A stretch of 27,495 nt of DNA from Chlorobium sp. (GTDB taxonomy: Bacteria > Bacteroidota > Chlorobiia > Chlorobiales > Chlorobiaceae), in the NCBI GenBank assembly GCA_028277225.1, contig JANQHB010000015.1:1-27495 (forward strand). Direction: 5' to 3'. The notes under the pieces were generated by a model. It saw only the letters and a program-made list of their open reading frames with translations. It did not search any database and had not been told where the DNA came from. A program made the position numbers and the translations under genes. The first letter of the stretch is position 1, and each line of letters starts with the position of its first letter. Shown in pieces: positions 1 through 8,243 of this stretch.

Positions 1-117
1 AAGTTTATCAAAGAAAATCTTTTATACTCTCTTTTTATAGAGATTATCCCTCATCTGCAGGGTGAGGGTGAAAAAAGATAAAGAACCGCATTTGTTGAAA
101 CCCTTCGGGATTGCCGA

Positions 118-253
118 CCCCGTGAAATAAGACCAGATATTTCACAGGGCCACATCTGCTTCGTTACAGGAAACTTGCGGTAGATCACTACAGCGGCATT
201 TCCTGTGCCTTGCATCTGTGGCCCCGTGAAATCAGGCCGAGTATTTCACAGGG
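118..253. repeat. Palindromic intergenic repeat with two copies of a 32-bp hairpin
   Basis: Two 32-bp units (118-149 and 222-253) share CCCCGTGAAAT at the left and TATTTCACAGGG at the right. Each folds on itself: GTGAAATA pairs with TATTTCAC in the first, with a flanking CCC/GGG. The DNA between them is also an imperfect inverted repeat (GGGCCACA...TGTGGCCCC and CAGGAAA...TTTCCTG), so the whole block can form one large branched structure. The rest of 1-347 shows no convincing gene. It could be a dispersed intergenic repeat or a terminator/processing element for an upstream gene; there is no U-tract, so a simple terminator is less likely. Confidence 0.6.
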
Positions 254-347
254 CTCGACAATCGCTCAATTCAGGTGCCATTTTCCCTGCTGTACTTTTC
301 TGCATGAACTGTTCAGGTTAAACGTGTCCAGCATTCCATAGTCGCTT

Positions 348-1673
348 ATGTCATTGTATCTTCTGATCCTCATTGTTGTGCTGCTCGCCGTTATTCTCTT
401 TGTTCTTCTTACAGGCAGGAGTTCGGTTCGGCAGGAAGAAAGGCTGCAGGGTATCGAGGATATCCTCCGTTCCGATCTTGCAAGACTGCACAGTGAGCAG
501 AAGGATGAGTTTCAGCGAAACCGGATGGAACTTGCCGGGCTCTTAAAGGAAAGCCGTGCTGAACAGTCAGGTGCTTTCAAGTCCTTTGAAGACGTGATTG
601 GAACCCATGCGATGCGTCAGGATGAATTGCAACGGAGAAACTTTGCGGAACTGCTGTCGAGGCAGGAACTGCTGAAGGAAGAAACTTCCGGAACACTTGA
701 AAGCATCCGTACCACCGTTGAAAAACGTCTTCAGGCGCTGCAGGAAAACAACGAGGCAAAACTCGAGGAGATGCGTCGGACGGTCGATGAAAAACTGCAG
801 TCGACGCTTGAAAAACGTCTCAGCGAATCGTTCAGTCAGGTCAGTGACCGGCTTCGTCAGGTTCACGAAGGGCTTGGTGAAATGAAGACGCTCGCTTCCG
901 GTGTCGGTGACCTGAAAAAGGTCCTGGCAAACGTCAAGGTTCGCGGTGTCTTTGGGGAAATGCAGCTGGAAAATCTCCTTGCCGGCCTGCTTTCTCCTGA
1001 ACAATACGCCGGGAACGTAAAGGTTGGCAAGGACGGCAGACAACAGGTCGAGTTTGCCGTCAAACTTCCCGGAAAAGACGATGACGCCGGCACGGTATTT
1101 CTCCCTATTGATTCGAAGTTTCCGCTTGAAGCCTACTACCGCCTGGTTGACGCCGCCGAAGCGGGAGATAAAGACCGGATCATGGGTGCTTCCAGGGATA
1201 TCGAGACAGAAATGCGCCGTTGTGCCAGGGATATCCGGGACAAGTACCTGAATCCTCCTGCAACTACCGATTTCGGTATTCTTTTCCTGCCCGTCGAGGG
1301 CCTGTATGCAGAAGTGGTGCGCAATACATCCCTGCTTGAAACCCTGCAGAGGGATTTCAAGATCATTGTGACCGGTCCCACCACTCTTGCAGCCCTGTTG
1401 AACAGTCTTCAGATGGGATTCCGGACACTGGCTATTGAGAAACGGACCGGTGAGGTCTGGAAGGTTCTTTCACAGGTCAAAACCGAATTCGCCCGTTTTG
1501 AAGATGTTCTTCAGAAGGCCCAGAGCCGGATAACACAGGCTGGCTCGGAAATTGACAAGCTGGTGGGTGTAAGAACACGTGCCATACAGAAGCGTCTTCG
1601 TCTTGTAGAGGATGGGGGATCGGCTGAAAACACTATCGATGCCGCCGATGACGAAGAGCAGGGCCTGAGCTGA
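348..1673 (+). CDS. rmuC: RmuC-family DNA recombination protein
   Basis: 441 residues. One N-terminal membrane segment (about residues 2-22, LYLLILIVVLLAVILFVLL) is followed by a long charged coiled coil (about 25-175) and then the conserved RmuC domain (about 180-400), including GVFGEMQLENLL, PIDSKFPLEAY and FLPVEGLYAEV. Family members are thought to be membrane-anchored nuclease-fold proteins that limit recombination at inverted repeats; the biochemical role is not well defined. The ATG at 348 gives the expected membrane anchor at the very N-terminus; the ribosome site is weak. It is transcribed alone and converges on hemD. It lies next to a palindromic repeat, which may be coincidence. Confidence 0.9.
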   Translation: MSLYLLILIVVLLAVILFVLLTGRSSVRQEERLQGIEDILRSDLARLHSEQKDEFQRNRMELAGLLKESRAEQSGAFKSFEDVIGTHAMRQDELQRRNFAELLSRQELLKEETSGTLESIRTTVEKRLQALQENNEAKLEEMRRTVDEKLQSTLEKRLSESFSQVSDRLRQVHEGLGEMKTLASGVGDLKKVLANVKVRGVFGEMQLENLLAGLLSPEQYAGNVKVGKDGRQQVEFAVKLPGKDDDAGTVFLPIDSKFPLEAYYRLVDAAEAGDKDRIMGASRDIETEMRRCARDIRDKYLNPPATTDFGILFLPVEGLYAEVVRNTSLLETLQRDFKIIVTGPTTLAALLNSLQMGFRTLAIEKRTGEVWKVLSQVKTEFARFEDVLQKAQSRITQAGSEIDKLVGVRTRAIQKRLRLVEDGGSAENTIDAADDEEQGLS

Positions 1674-1675
1674 GC

Positions 1676-1695
1676 GTCCCGACCCGTGTTGGGAC
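1676..1695. terminator. Weak hairpin between convergent rmuC and hemD
   Basis: GTCCC pairs with GGGAC around a 10-base loop just after the rmuC stop. It sits between converging genes where a bidirectional terminator would be expected, but no clear U-tract follows, so the call is tentative. Confidence 0.25.
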
Positions 1696-1750
1696 AGAGC
1701 CGCATTTTCTGTGTCACCAGAGGCGTGGTAAGGGTTTGCGAGCAGTGCGC

Positions 1751-2497
1751 TCAGGCGATCTCCAGGGCTTTTGCGATCGCTTTGGCAAAATGCGGGCCGT
1801 CGTAGTAACCAGGTACGATGTCGACGGTGACGCCGAGTTCGTTCAGCGCCTTTGCGGTGGTTTTTCCTATGGCTGCTACCAGCACTCCTGAAGGAACCGA
1901 CGTTGAACCTACAGCCTTGAAATAGTTCTGTGCGGTTGACGGACTGGTAAACGAAAGACAGGAGATTTCTCCCTTTGTTACCATTGCCTTTACCTTTTCT
2001 GTTGCCTTGATGTCGGGAGGATGATTTTCATACACGACGATCGAGTGGCACTTCCCACCCTGTTCGGCAACCGCTTTGGGTATCACGCCCAGAGAAAGAT
2101 TACCGCGAAGAAAGAGGAAGGTATTGCCTGTAATGATCTCCGTTCCGATTTCCTGCATCAGGTTTACTGCGTCGGCGACTTTGGGCGGAGGTTCTGTTTC
2201 TATACCGTACTGTGCAAGATTACCGGCAGTTGTCTTTCCGACAGCGAAAATCTTTATTGTTTTCAGTGCTTCCAGTTCCCGGGGGGCTTCGGTCTTGAGC
2301 CGTTCGAGAAAAAAGCGTACGCTGTTGGGGCTTGTGAAGAACGCTCCGGTGTAGACTGAAATATCCGGGATCTGCCATCCTGAAGCAGGCCTGATCTCGA
2401 TTGTCGGGAAGACAACCGAGTCGAGGCCGTATTGTTTCAACTCTTGTACCAATGATTCTGCCTGATGTTTTGGTCTTGTGACCAGAACGCGCTTCAT
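1751..2497 (-). CDS. hemD: Uroporphyrinogen-III synthase
   Basis: 248 residues with the two-lobed HemD pattern: N-terminal VLVTRPKHQAESLV, the mid-protein AVGKTTAGNLAQYG, and C-terminal CLSFTSPSTAQNYF and AAIGKTTAKALNELGV. The enzyme cyclises hydroxymethylbilane with inversion of ring D to give uroporphyrinogen III, the precursor of heme, siroheme, corrinoids and bacteriochlorophyll. The start codon overlaps the hemC stop by one base (TGATG), which implies translational coupling. HemD is poorly conserved in general, so the call relies on both motifs and the hemA-hemC context. Confidence 0.92.
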   Translation of the reverse strand: MKRVLVTRPKHQAESLVQELKQYGLDSVVFPTIEIRPASGWQIPDISVYTGAFFTSPNSVRFFLERLKTEAPRELEALKTIKIFAVGKTTAGNLAQYGIETEPPPKVADAVNLMQEIGTEIITGNTFLFLRGNLSLGVIPKAVAEQGGKCHSIVVYENHPPDIKATEKVKAMVTKGEISCLSFTSPSTAQNYFKAVGSTSVPSGVLVAAIGKTTAKALNELGVTVDIVPGYYDGPHFAKAIAKALEIA

Positions 2498-3438
2498 CAG
2501 CAGGTTTTTCTGATTTCGGCAAGAATCTTGTCAGCACCGTCTTTCAGCAGTTCCTCGGCAAGGGTAATGCCGGCCTGTTCGGCCTGCTCGGGTGTGGTGC
2601 AGTTATCGACGGATATCTCGTTACGGATCGCGCGTTTTCCGTCAACGGAGCCGACATAGGCAAGGAGAAGCAGGGTTCCGTTTTTCAGGCTTGCATATGC
2701 GCCGATCGGGATCTGGCAGCCGCCCTGGAGGTGACGGAGCATGGCTCTTTCAGCCTTGGTGCAGAATTCCGAGTTCACGTTGTTCATGACGCTGACAATC
2801 TTCTTTGTCTCTTCGTCATCCGAGCGTGTTTCGATGCCCAGTGCGCCCTGGCCGACGGCCGGGAGCATGGTGTCGTGAGGAAGTATCTCTGAGATACGGT
2901 CACCGAAATTGAGGCGGTGGACACCGGCATAGGCAAGCATCATGGCGTCGAAGTCGCTCTCATCGAATTTCTTGAAGCGGGTGTTGAGGTTGCCTCGAAT
3001 ATCGCCCATTTCAAAGTCAGGCCGCATACTCAGGAGCTGGGATGTTCTGCGAAGACTGCTTGTGGCTATTCTGGCATTCTCACGAAGTGACTTGAGGTTC
3101 TCTCCGTTTTTGGAGATAATGACATCCCTTGTGTCTTCCCGTTCTGTGAATGCCGAAAGCATGAGACCTTCAGGAGTTTCTGTCGGTACGTCCTTGAGGC
3201 TGTGAACCGCAAGGTCGATTTCGTTGGCCAACAGATGTTTTTCGATGTCTTTGGTGAAAAGGCCCATGTCTCCGATTTTGGAGAGAGGGGAATCGAGAAG
3301 AACATCACCGGTTGTCTTGACCAGTTTCAGTTCTATGTCGAGGTCCGGGTAATGTTTCGAGAGTTCAGCTTTTGTGAATTCTGCCTGCCAGAGGGCAAGG
3401 GGACTTGATCTGGTGCCGATAAGTAATTGTTTCTTCAA
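2497..3438 (-). CDS. hemC: Hydroxymethylbilane synthase (porphobilinogen deaminase)
   Basis: 313 residues, the normal family length. It polymerises four porphobilinogen units into hydroxymethylbilane. Visible signatures are the N-terminal IGTRSSPLALWQA, HSLKDVPT (79-86), the SSLRR arginine cluster (127-131), and LQGGCQIPIGAYA, in which Cys241 is the expected attachment point of the dipyrromethane cofactor. It lies 28 bases after hemA and overlaps hemD by one base, so it is the middle gene of a heme operon. Nothing unusual is seen. Confidence 0.97.
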   Translation of the reverse strand: MKKQLLIGTRSSPLALWQAEFTKAELSKHYPDLDIELKLVKTTGDVLLDSPLSKIGDMGLFTKDIEKHLLANEIDLAVHSLKDVPTETPEGLMLSAFTEREDTRDVIISKNGENLKSLRENARIATSSLRRTSQLLSMRPDFEMGDIRGNLNTRFKKFDESDFDAMMLAYAGVHRLNFGDRISEILPHDTMLPAVGQGALGIETRSDDEETKKIVSVMNNVNSEFCTKAERAMLRHLQGGCQIPIGAYASLKNGTLLLLAYVGSVDGKRAIRNEISVDNCTTPEQAEQAGITLAEELLKDGADKILAEIRKTC

Positions 3439-3466
3439 TGCGGTTACTGATTAGCGTTATGACTGA

Positions 3467-4747
3467 TTACTTGGAGCGTTGATTCTGTTCTTCAAGGTCA
3501 AAAATATTTCTGACAAGATTGACCTTGCTGGGAATGTTATCGGCAGTGTCAACCGGGGCCTTGAGCATCTTGATCGGGTGGTGCAGGATTTTTTTCAGAA
3601 TTCTGTCGGTCAGCCGTTCCATTCGTTTCAACTCTTCTTCGCTGACCTTGTATCGGAAACGTTCAAGTTCTTTTTCCTTGATATCGATGAATTTGGACTG
3701 AAGGTCGACAATTGTCGGACGGACTTTCAGGGTATTGATCCAGCGGGCAAACCCGATCAGTTCTTCGTTGATTATTTTCTGGACCTTCGGCAGTTCCGCC
3801 CGTCTCAACTCAAGGTTTTTATCGATGATATGCTTGAGGTCGTCGATATCCTTGAGGAACATGTTCTTGAGTTTGCCGATTTCGGGATCGACATTTCGCG
3901 GAAGGCCGAGATCGAGGATAATAACCGGTTTCAACCTTCGTTTCTGCATGCTCTGCTGAAGCTCCGGTTCCTTGAGAACGTAGTCCTTGATGCTGACAGC
4001 GGTTATAATGATATCGAATTCGTGAAGATGTTCCTTGTATGATTCGTAAGGGAGTATCTGGTTCGTACCGAGTTCTTCGGCAAGTGCTTCAGCTTTGGAA
4101 AGTGTCCGGTTTGTAATGACAATGTTCCTTGCGTTTTTCTGGAACATGTGCTTGGCAGCGAGTTCTCCTGTTTCACCGGCGCCGATGAGGAGAATCTTCT
4201 TCATGGAAAGATTGGAGAATATCTTCTGGGCCAGTTCAACGGCTGCGTAACTTACCGAAACCGCGCCTTCCATGATCTTGGTCTTGGTCTTGACTTTTTT
4301 TGCGACACTGAATGCGGTGTGGCAGAGACGTGTCAGGAGTATGCCGGCTGACTGGACTTCCACAGCGATCCTGTAGCCTTCCTTGACCTGGCCGAGAATT
4401 TGTCCTTCACCGAGGATCAGCGAGTCGATGGCGCTGGCAACTTCAAAAAGATGCCTTGCGGTGTTGCAGTAGAAGCGATTGAAAAAATGCTCGTGCCTGA
4501 CTTCGTTATGCGCATTCTTGAAAGCGATAAGGTAGTCTTTCATGTATCGGCAGTCAACTTCCGGCATTGCCGGTACGACATACAGTTCCGTCCTGTTGCA
4601 TGTAGACAGGACCATGGCTTCCTGGGCCAGTCCGTCGTCAATCAGGTTGCGGAGAAATGCCTTTGCCTGGTCTTCGGGAAGAGAGACCCGTTCACGGATT
4701 TCAATAGGTGCAGATTTGTGATGGACACCGACTGAAATAATGTTCAT
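3467..4747 (-). CDS. hemA: Glutamyl-tRNA reductase
   Basis: 426 residues. It reduces glutamyl-tRNA(Glu) to glutamate-1-semialdehyde, the first committed step of the C5 tetrapyrrole pathway that feeds bacteriochlorophyll. The catalytic nucleophile is visible as Cys50 in VLSTCNRTELY. The NADPH-binding loop is GAGETGELAA (189-198), and a helical C-terminal dimerisation region follows (about 310-415). It is the first soluble enzyme of the hemACD operon and is preceded at 4818-4845 by a good sigma70-type promoter, so it can be expressed separately from the upstream hemX-like gene. Confidence 0.97.
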   Translation of the reverse strand: MNIISVGVHHKSAPIEIRERVSLPEDQAKAFLRNLIDDGLAQEAMVLSTCNRTELYVVPAMPEVDCRYMKDYLIAFKNAHNEVRHEHFFNRFYCNTARHLFEVASAIDSLILGEGQILGQVKEGYRIAVEVQSAGILLTRLCHTAFSVAKKVKTKTKIMEGAVSVSYAAVELAQKIFSNLSMKKILLIGAGETGELAAKHMFQKNARNIVITNRTLSKAEALAEELGTNQILPYESYKEHLHEFDIIITAVSIKDYVLKEPELQQSMQKRRLKPVIILDLGLPRNVDPEIGKLKNMFLKDIDDLKHIIDKNLELRRAELPKVQKIINEELIGFARWINTLKVRPTIVDLQSKFIDIKEKELERFRYKVSEEELKRMERLTDRILKKILHHPIKMLKAPVDTADNIPSKVNLVRNIFDLEEQNQRSK

Positions 4748-4817
4748 GTTGTAGCAGTTTGGTTGCTTGCCTGAAAACAGGATGCCGCTTTTTACCGTAT
4801 ACCGTCAGAAGTTGCTA

Positions 4818-4845
4818 AATATACCGCAAAAGGTGCAAATATCAA
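4818..4845 (-). promoter_or_regulatory. Candidate sigma70-type promoter for hemACD
   Basis: Reading the minus strand, TTGATA (4845-4840) and TATATT (4823-4818) are separated by 16 bases. Each hexamer matches the consensus at five of six positions. The predicted start lies about 60 bases ahead of the hemA ATG. No riboswitch-like structure is evident in the leader. Confidence 0.5.
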
Positions 4846-4856
4846 ACTAAAGGGCT

Positions 4857-5702
4857 TTAAAAGCTTGTGCTGTGAAAGGTTGGCGAGTAAATGCTCATCA
4901 GGATGATCAGGATCGTGATCAGCACAAAAAGAATGATAAGAAGGTATGCAATGTGGATTGTATCCCAGCCGAACAATTTTTTGATGAAGAGGCTTATACC
5001 GTAAAAGAGCCAGATGACAAAAAGGACCAGGAGCCTTGTTTCAAAGAGGTTGATGACCTCCGATGTCTGGATCGTGCCGATAATGCCTGCAAAAAAGGTC
5101 ATGGACAGAAACAGGAATCCGAATGCGACGGCATGTCGGATAAGCTGCTCGAGCACTTCAAGGTTGGGAAGGTTTTCGAAGAGAAAACCGAATTTGTTGT
5201 TCTTGATCTGCCGGAACAGGAGGAGGTAGAGGAAGCTGTACAAGCCGGCAATCGCAATGGAACTGAAGCTGAAAATGGCAGACAGAAGATGAACGCCTAT
5301 GCCAAAACCTCTGAATGTCGGCCCCTCTCCGGTAGAGGAGAGAAAAAAGAACGAAGATATGATTTCCGCTCCGGCAGAAAAGGAGAGAATGAAAAAGCCG
5401 GTTTTATCGGTTTTGGTTGTAAACTCGATAAACATATAGATGACAGCCAGTGTCAGGGCCACCATGGTCATGATCATGGCGCTCGAATAGTTCATGAGGT
5501 ACCCTTCCGGAGCGGTGAGAAAACCGATATAGGCAAAGTGGCTGACGATCGTGACGATCAGTGAAGGCTGTTTATAGGTTTTTGCAAACGCGTTTCCCCT
5601 GAAAAAATCGCCTCCGTAAAGAATGAGTGTGAGAATGTAGAGCAGCGATACCGTACCGGTCAGTATCGGGTGGAGCATATGGCTGAAGAGAACGTTATCC
5701 AT
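4857..5702 (-). CDS. hemX: HemX/CcsA-like integral membrane protein upstream of hemA
   Basis: 281 residues, almost entirely hydrophobic, with about eight membrane segments. It resembles the cytochrome c assembly/HemX family (CcsA fold), for example the HLLSAIFSFSSIAIAGLYSFLYLLLF segment region and the repeated paired helices. The CcsA tryptophan-rich WWD motif is not seen, which favours the HemX branch. HemX-type proteins are encoded next to hemA in several phyla and influence glutamyl-tRNA reductase level; a direct role here is inferred from position. It is separated from hemA by 109 bases and diverges from typA. Confidence 0.72.
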   Translation of the reverse strand: MDNVLFSHMLHPILTGTVSLLYILTLILYGGDFFRGNAFAKTYKQPSLIVTIVSHFAYIGFLTAPEGYLMNYSSAMIMTMVALTLAVIYMFIEFTTKTDKTGFFILSFSAGAEIISSFFFLSSTGEGPTFRGFGIGVHLLSAIFSFSSIAIAGLYSFLYLLLFRQIKNNKFGFLFENLPNLEVLEQLIRHAVAFGFLFLSMTFFAGIIGTIQTSEVINLFETRLLVLFVIWLFYGISLFIKKLFGWDTIHIAYLLIILFVLITILIILMSIYSPTFHSTSF

Positions 5703-5739
5703 TGATATCTTTCGGGATCATGACGAGTGAATGCAAATC

Positions 5740-5768
5740 ATCTGAAGCGATGTCACATGATCTGAAGC
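5740..5768. promoter_or_regulatory. Direct repeat in the hemX-typA divergent region (possible operator)
   Basis: ATCTGAAGC occurs at 5740-5748 and again at 5760-5768. The spacing is 20 bases, about two helical turns, so both copies face the same side of the DNA. The repeat lies in the 133-base divergent intergenic region. No known regulator consensus is recognised. Confidence 0.3.
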
Positions 5769-5835
5769 AGAGTCGTGAAAAAAAATGTATATTCGCCCGG
5801 GCTGTAACAAAAGATAACGATTTGCCACCAAAAAG

Positions 5836-7662
5836 ATGAGCACCAAACAGAATATCCGCAATATAGCTATCATTGCTCACGTTGATCACGGGAAGACAAC
5901 GCTGGTCGATGCAATTTTCCGCCGGACCGGGGTGTTCAGGGAAAACCAGCAGGTCGATGCACGTGTACTGGATTCCAATCCTCAGGAAAAAGAGCGCGGG
6001 ATCACCATTTTGTCTAAAAATGCTGCGACGATATACAGGGATTGCAAGATCAATATTGTCGATACACCGGGACATGCCGATTTCGGCGGGGAGGTGGAGC
6101 GTATACTCAAGATGGTCGATGGCGTGCTGCTTCTTGTCGACGCTTTCGAAGGGCCTATGCCCCAGACAAAATTCGTATTGCGTAAGGCGCTTGAACTGAA
6201 GCTCAAGCCGGTTGTCGTCATCAACAAGATCGATCGTCCCCAGGCCGACCCGGAACATGTTCACGACCAGGTTCTCGACCTGTTCATCGCTCTCGGTGCC
6301 GATGAGGATCAGCTTGATTTTCCCTATATCTATACTTCCGCCAAGTTTGGCATAGCCAAAATGTCGATGAGTGACGAGGACGGCGACATGAGCCTCCTGC
6401 TCGACATGATCCTCAGGGAAATTCCCTGTCCTGTATACGACGATCAGGATGATTTCCAGATGCTGGTTACGACACTCGATTACAGCGACTACCTCGGCAA
6501 GATTGCAGTCGGCAGGATTCAGCGGGGAAAAGTGCATCCTGGCGACCCTCTTGCGATCGTGACAGAAGATGGTGTGCTCAGTAAAGGCAGCGTCGCGAAA
6601 CTGTTCACGTTCGATATGACGCACCGTGTCGAGAAGAGGGAGGCTGTTTCGGGTGACATCGTAGCGATTTCGGGGATAGCGGACGTCAATGTCGGAGAAA
6701 CGCTTGCTGCAGAATCGAGGCCGGAGCCGATTGCTTCGTTTGAGATCAGCAAACCGACGCTGTCGATGCTGTTTTCGGTCAACGATTCGCCGTTTGCAGG
6801 GCTTGAAGGAAAGGAAGTGACCAGCAGGAAAATTCGCGAAAGGCTCTTCAAGGAAGTAATGACCAATGTTGCCCTGAAAGTTGAGGAGACTGAAAGCGCC
6901 GATACGTTCAGGGTTTCGGGGCGCGGAGAACTGCACCTGTCAGTATTGATCGAGAACATGCGCCGCGAAGGATTTGAGCTTGCGATATCCAGGCCCCAGG
7001 TTATAACACGCGAGGCTGAAGACGGTACGCTCCTCGAGCCTGTCGAGCATGTAACGATCGATGTGCCTGACGAGTACAACGGTGTCGTGATCGAGAAGAT
7101 GGGGCGGCGAAAGGCCGAGATGAAGCATATGGAAACGCTCAAAGGCGGTATGGTCCGGCTGGAGTTCGAGATCCCGACACGGGGACTGATCGGTTACAGC
7201 CAGGAGTTCACGACCGATACGAAAGGGGAAGGTATGCTGTCCCATGTCTTTCACGATTATCAGCCGTTTAAAGGAAAGCTCCCGGCCAGGGAGACCGGTG
7301 CGCTGGTCAGCGGTGAGAACGGCGCCTCGGTCGCCTATGCGATAGCAGGCCTTGAAGATCGCGGGACGTTCTTTATCGGCTCGAACGTCAAGGTGTATGA
7401 AGGTATGGTGGTCGGTGAGTCGACCAGAGAGTTCGATATCACCCTGAACGTTTGCAAAACCAAGAAGCTCACGAACATGCGATCTTCAGGGGCGGATGAA
7501 GCGGTTCGCCTTACGCCGCCTAAAATCATGACCCTCGAGCAGGCGCTTGACTTCATAAATGATGACGAACTGGTTGAGGTGACACCGGAAAACATCAGAA
7601 TCCGTAAAAGAATTCTGGACTCGAACCAGAGGGCCAAGGCCGCCAAGCGGGCGAAAGTGTAA
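5836..7662 (+). CDS. typA: Ribosome-associated GTPase TypA/BipA
   Basis: 608 residues, full length. A translational GTPase that binds the ribosome and helps large-subunit assembly and stress adaptation. Signatures: P-loop HVDHGKTT (15-22), switch I ERGITI (53-58), DTPGH (76-80), NKID (130-133). Then come the EF-Tu-like domain II, the EF-G-like domains III and V, and the TypA-specific C-terminal domain ending in a Lys/Arg-rich tail (RKRILDSNQRAKAAKRAKV). It is a single gene that diverges from the heme operon. The minus-strand accessory island begins directly downstream of its stop. Confidence 0.97.
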   Translation: MSTKQNIRNIAIIAHVDHGKTTLVDAIFRRTGVFRENQQVDARVLDSNPQEKERGITILSKNAATIYRDCKINIVDTPGHADFGGEVERILKMVDGVLLLVDAFEGPMPQTKFVLRKALELKLKPVVVINKIDRPQADPEHVHDQVLDLFIALGADEDQLDFPYIYTSAKFGIAKMSMSDEDGDMSLLLDMILREIPCPVYDDQDDFQMLVTTLDYSDYLGKIAVGRIQRGKVHPGDPLAIVTEDGVLSKGSVAKLFTFDMTHRVEKREAVSGDIVAISGIADVNVGETLAAESRPEPIASFEISKPTLSMLFSVNDSPFAGLEGKEVTSRKIRERLFKEVMTNVALKVEETESADTFRVSGRGELHLSVLIENMRREGFELAISRPQVITREAEDGTLLEPVEHVTIDVPDEYNGVVIEKMGRRKAEMKHMETLKGGMVRLEFEIPTRGLIGYSQEFTTDTKGEGMLSHVFHDYQPFKGKLPARETGALVSGENGASVAYAIAGLEDRGTFFIGSNVKVYEGMVVGESTREFDITLNVCKTKKLTNMRSSGADEAVRLTPPKIMTLEQALDFINDDELVEVTPENIRIRKRILDSNQRAKAAKRAKV

Positions 7663-8077
7663 TACCGGCGCAAACAAACCCGTTCTCATCTTGGGAAAAG
7701 GCCGGTCATAAATGCTGCCGTTCTTTCCGGTGCAAGAAACTGACCAAACAGCGACTGATTTTATTCTGCGCCCGTTCTTTGGAAGTTGCAATCTTTTGTT
7801 TTCAATCGCTGATAACGTCAGGCTAAACAGTGCATTGAATGGCCTGACATCGGCAGAGTTTGCCGTTCAAAACACAGAATCTTCTCTAAAACTGGTGGTA
7901 CAGTAAGCGGGTCAAGTTCCCACGAATTGCAGAAGCATTGAATGGGGTGCCCATTGTAATGATTCTTCTTATAGCACATCAAATATGCAAGCCATCGGTT
8001 AAACTTATGCGATGCTGTATATAGCGCTTGTTAGGGCCAGTACTGTTTTTTCGCGGTGACGTGCCAACTGTTGGTAA
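7663..8077. other. Gene-free stretch at the left edge of the island
   Basis: I see no supportable gene here; the short ORFs on both strands lack ribosome sites and recognisable families. Two adjacent hairpins are visible: GTCAGGC...GCCTGAC (7817-7848, 7-bp stem) and CGGCA-GAGTT-TGCCG (7851-7865). An attC-like remnant lies at 7998-8036. This is the probable junction between the typA backbone and the cassette array. Confidence 0.5.
7998..8036 (-). repeat. Possible degenerate attC or array end
   Basis: On the minus strand, CCCTAAC followed by AAGCGC looks like an attC R''-L'' half. A GTTTAAC about 30 bases further could be a degraded R' box. The pairing is weak (GCG/CGC and AAC/GTT only) and 39 bases is short for an attC. 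It is placed as expected, 41 bases beyond the stop of the last ORF of the island. Confidence 0.25.
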
Positions 8078-8227
8078 CTAGTCCTTGCTATTAGCAGATT
8101 GGCCTGACGAATCACTGCTCTTCATGGATTTCGCAATATCTGTTTTCTTTCGAACTGTGATCTTAGCGTCGAAAGCTGGCTTCTGCTTTGCCGTTTTATT
8201 TACTTTTTGGGTAGGCTCGTTTTTCAT
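8078..8227 (-). CDS. Candidate TOMM/RiPP precursor peptide (49 aa)
   Basis: A 49-residue ORF starting with ATG at 8227, 16 bases after the stop of the RRE-SagB-YcaO gene on the same strand. The start is set by GAGGTGAT (8239-8232), an eight-base match to the anti-Shine-Dalgarno, four bases ahead of the ATG; it is the strongest ribosome site in the island. The peptide is Lys-rich and charged to about residue 36, with a hydrophobic patch (FDAKITV, 19-25). It ends in a 14-residue polar tail KSSDSSGQSANSKD containing six Ser and no Cys. A leader followed by a Ser-rich core is the usual architecture for substrates of azol(in)e-forming YcaO enzymes. No homologue is recognised; the assignment rests on position, translation signal and composition. 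It could instead be an unrelated small basic protein. Confidence 0.6.
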   Translation of the reverse strand: MKNEPTQKVNKTAKQKPAFDAKITVRKKTDIAKSMKSSDSSGQSANSKD

Positions 8228-8243
8228 GTCAATCACCTCTCTT

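Noticed and set aside
4872..5564. 230-codon plus-strand ORF opposite the hemX-like gene
   Set aside because: Highly charged translation typical of the antisense of a membrane protein gene.
5695..6936. 413-codon minus-strand ORF opposite typA
   Set aside because: It is the mirror of a highly conserved GTPase gene; composition is unlike a real protein and there is no ribosome site.
7712..7906. 64-codon plus-strand ORF after typA
   Set aside because: No ribosome site or family resemblance; it runs through the two hairpins at 7817-7865.
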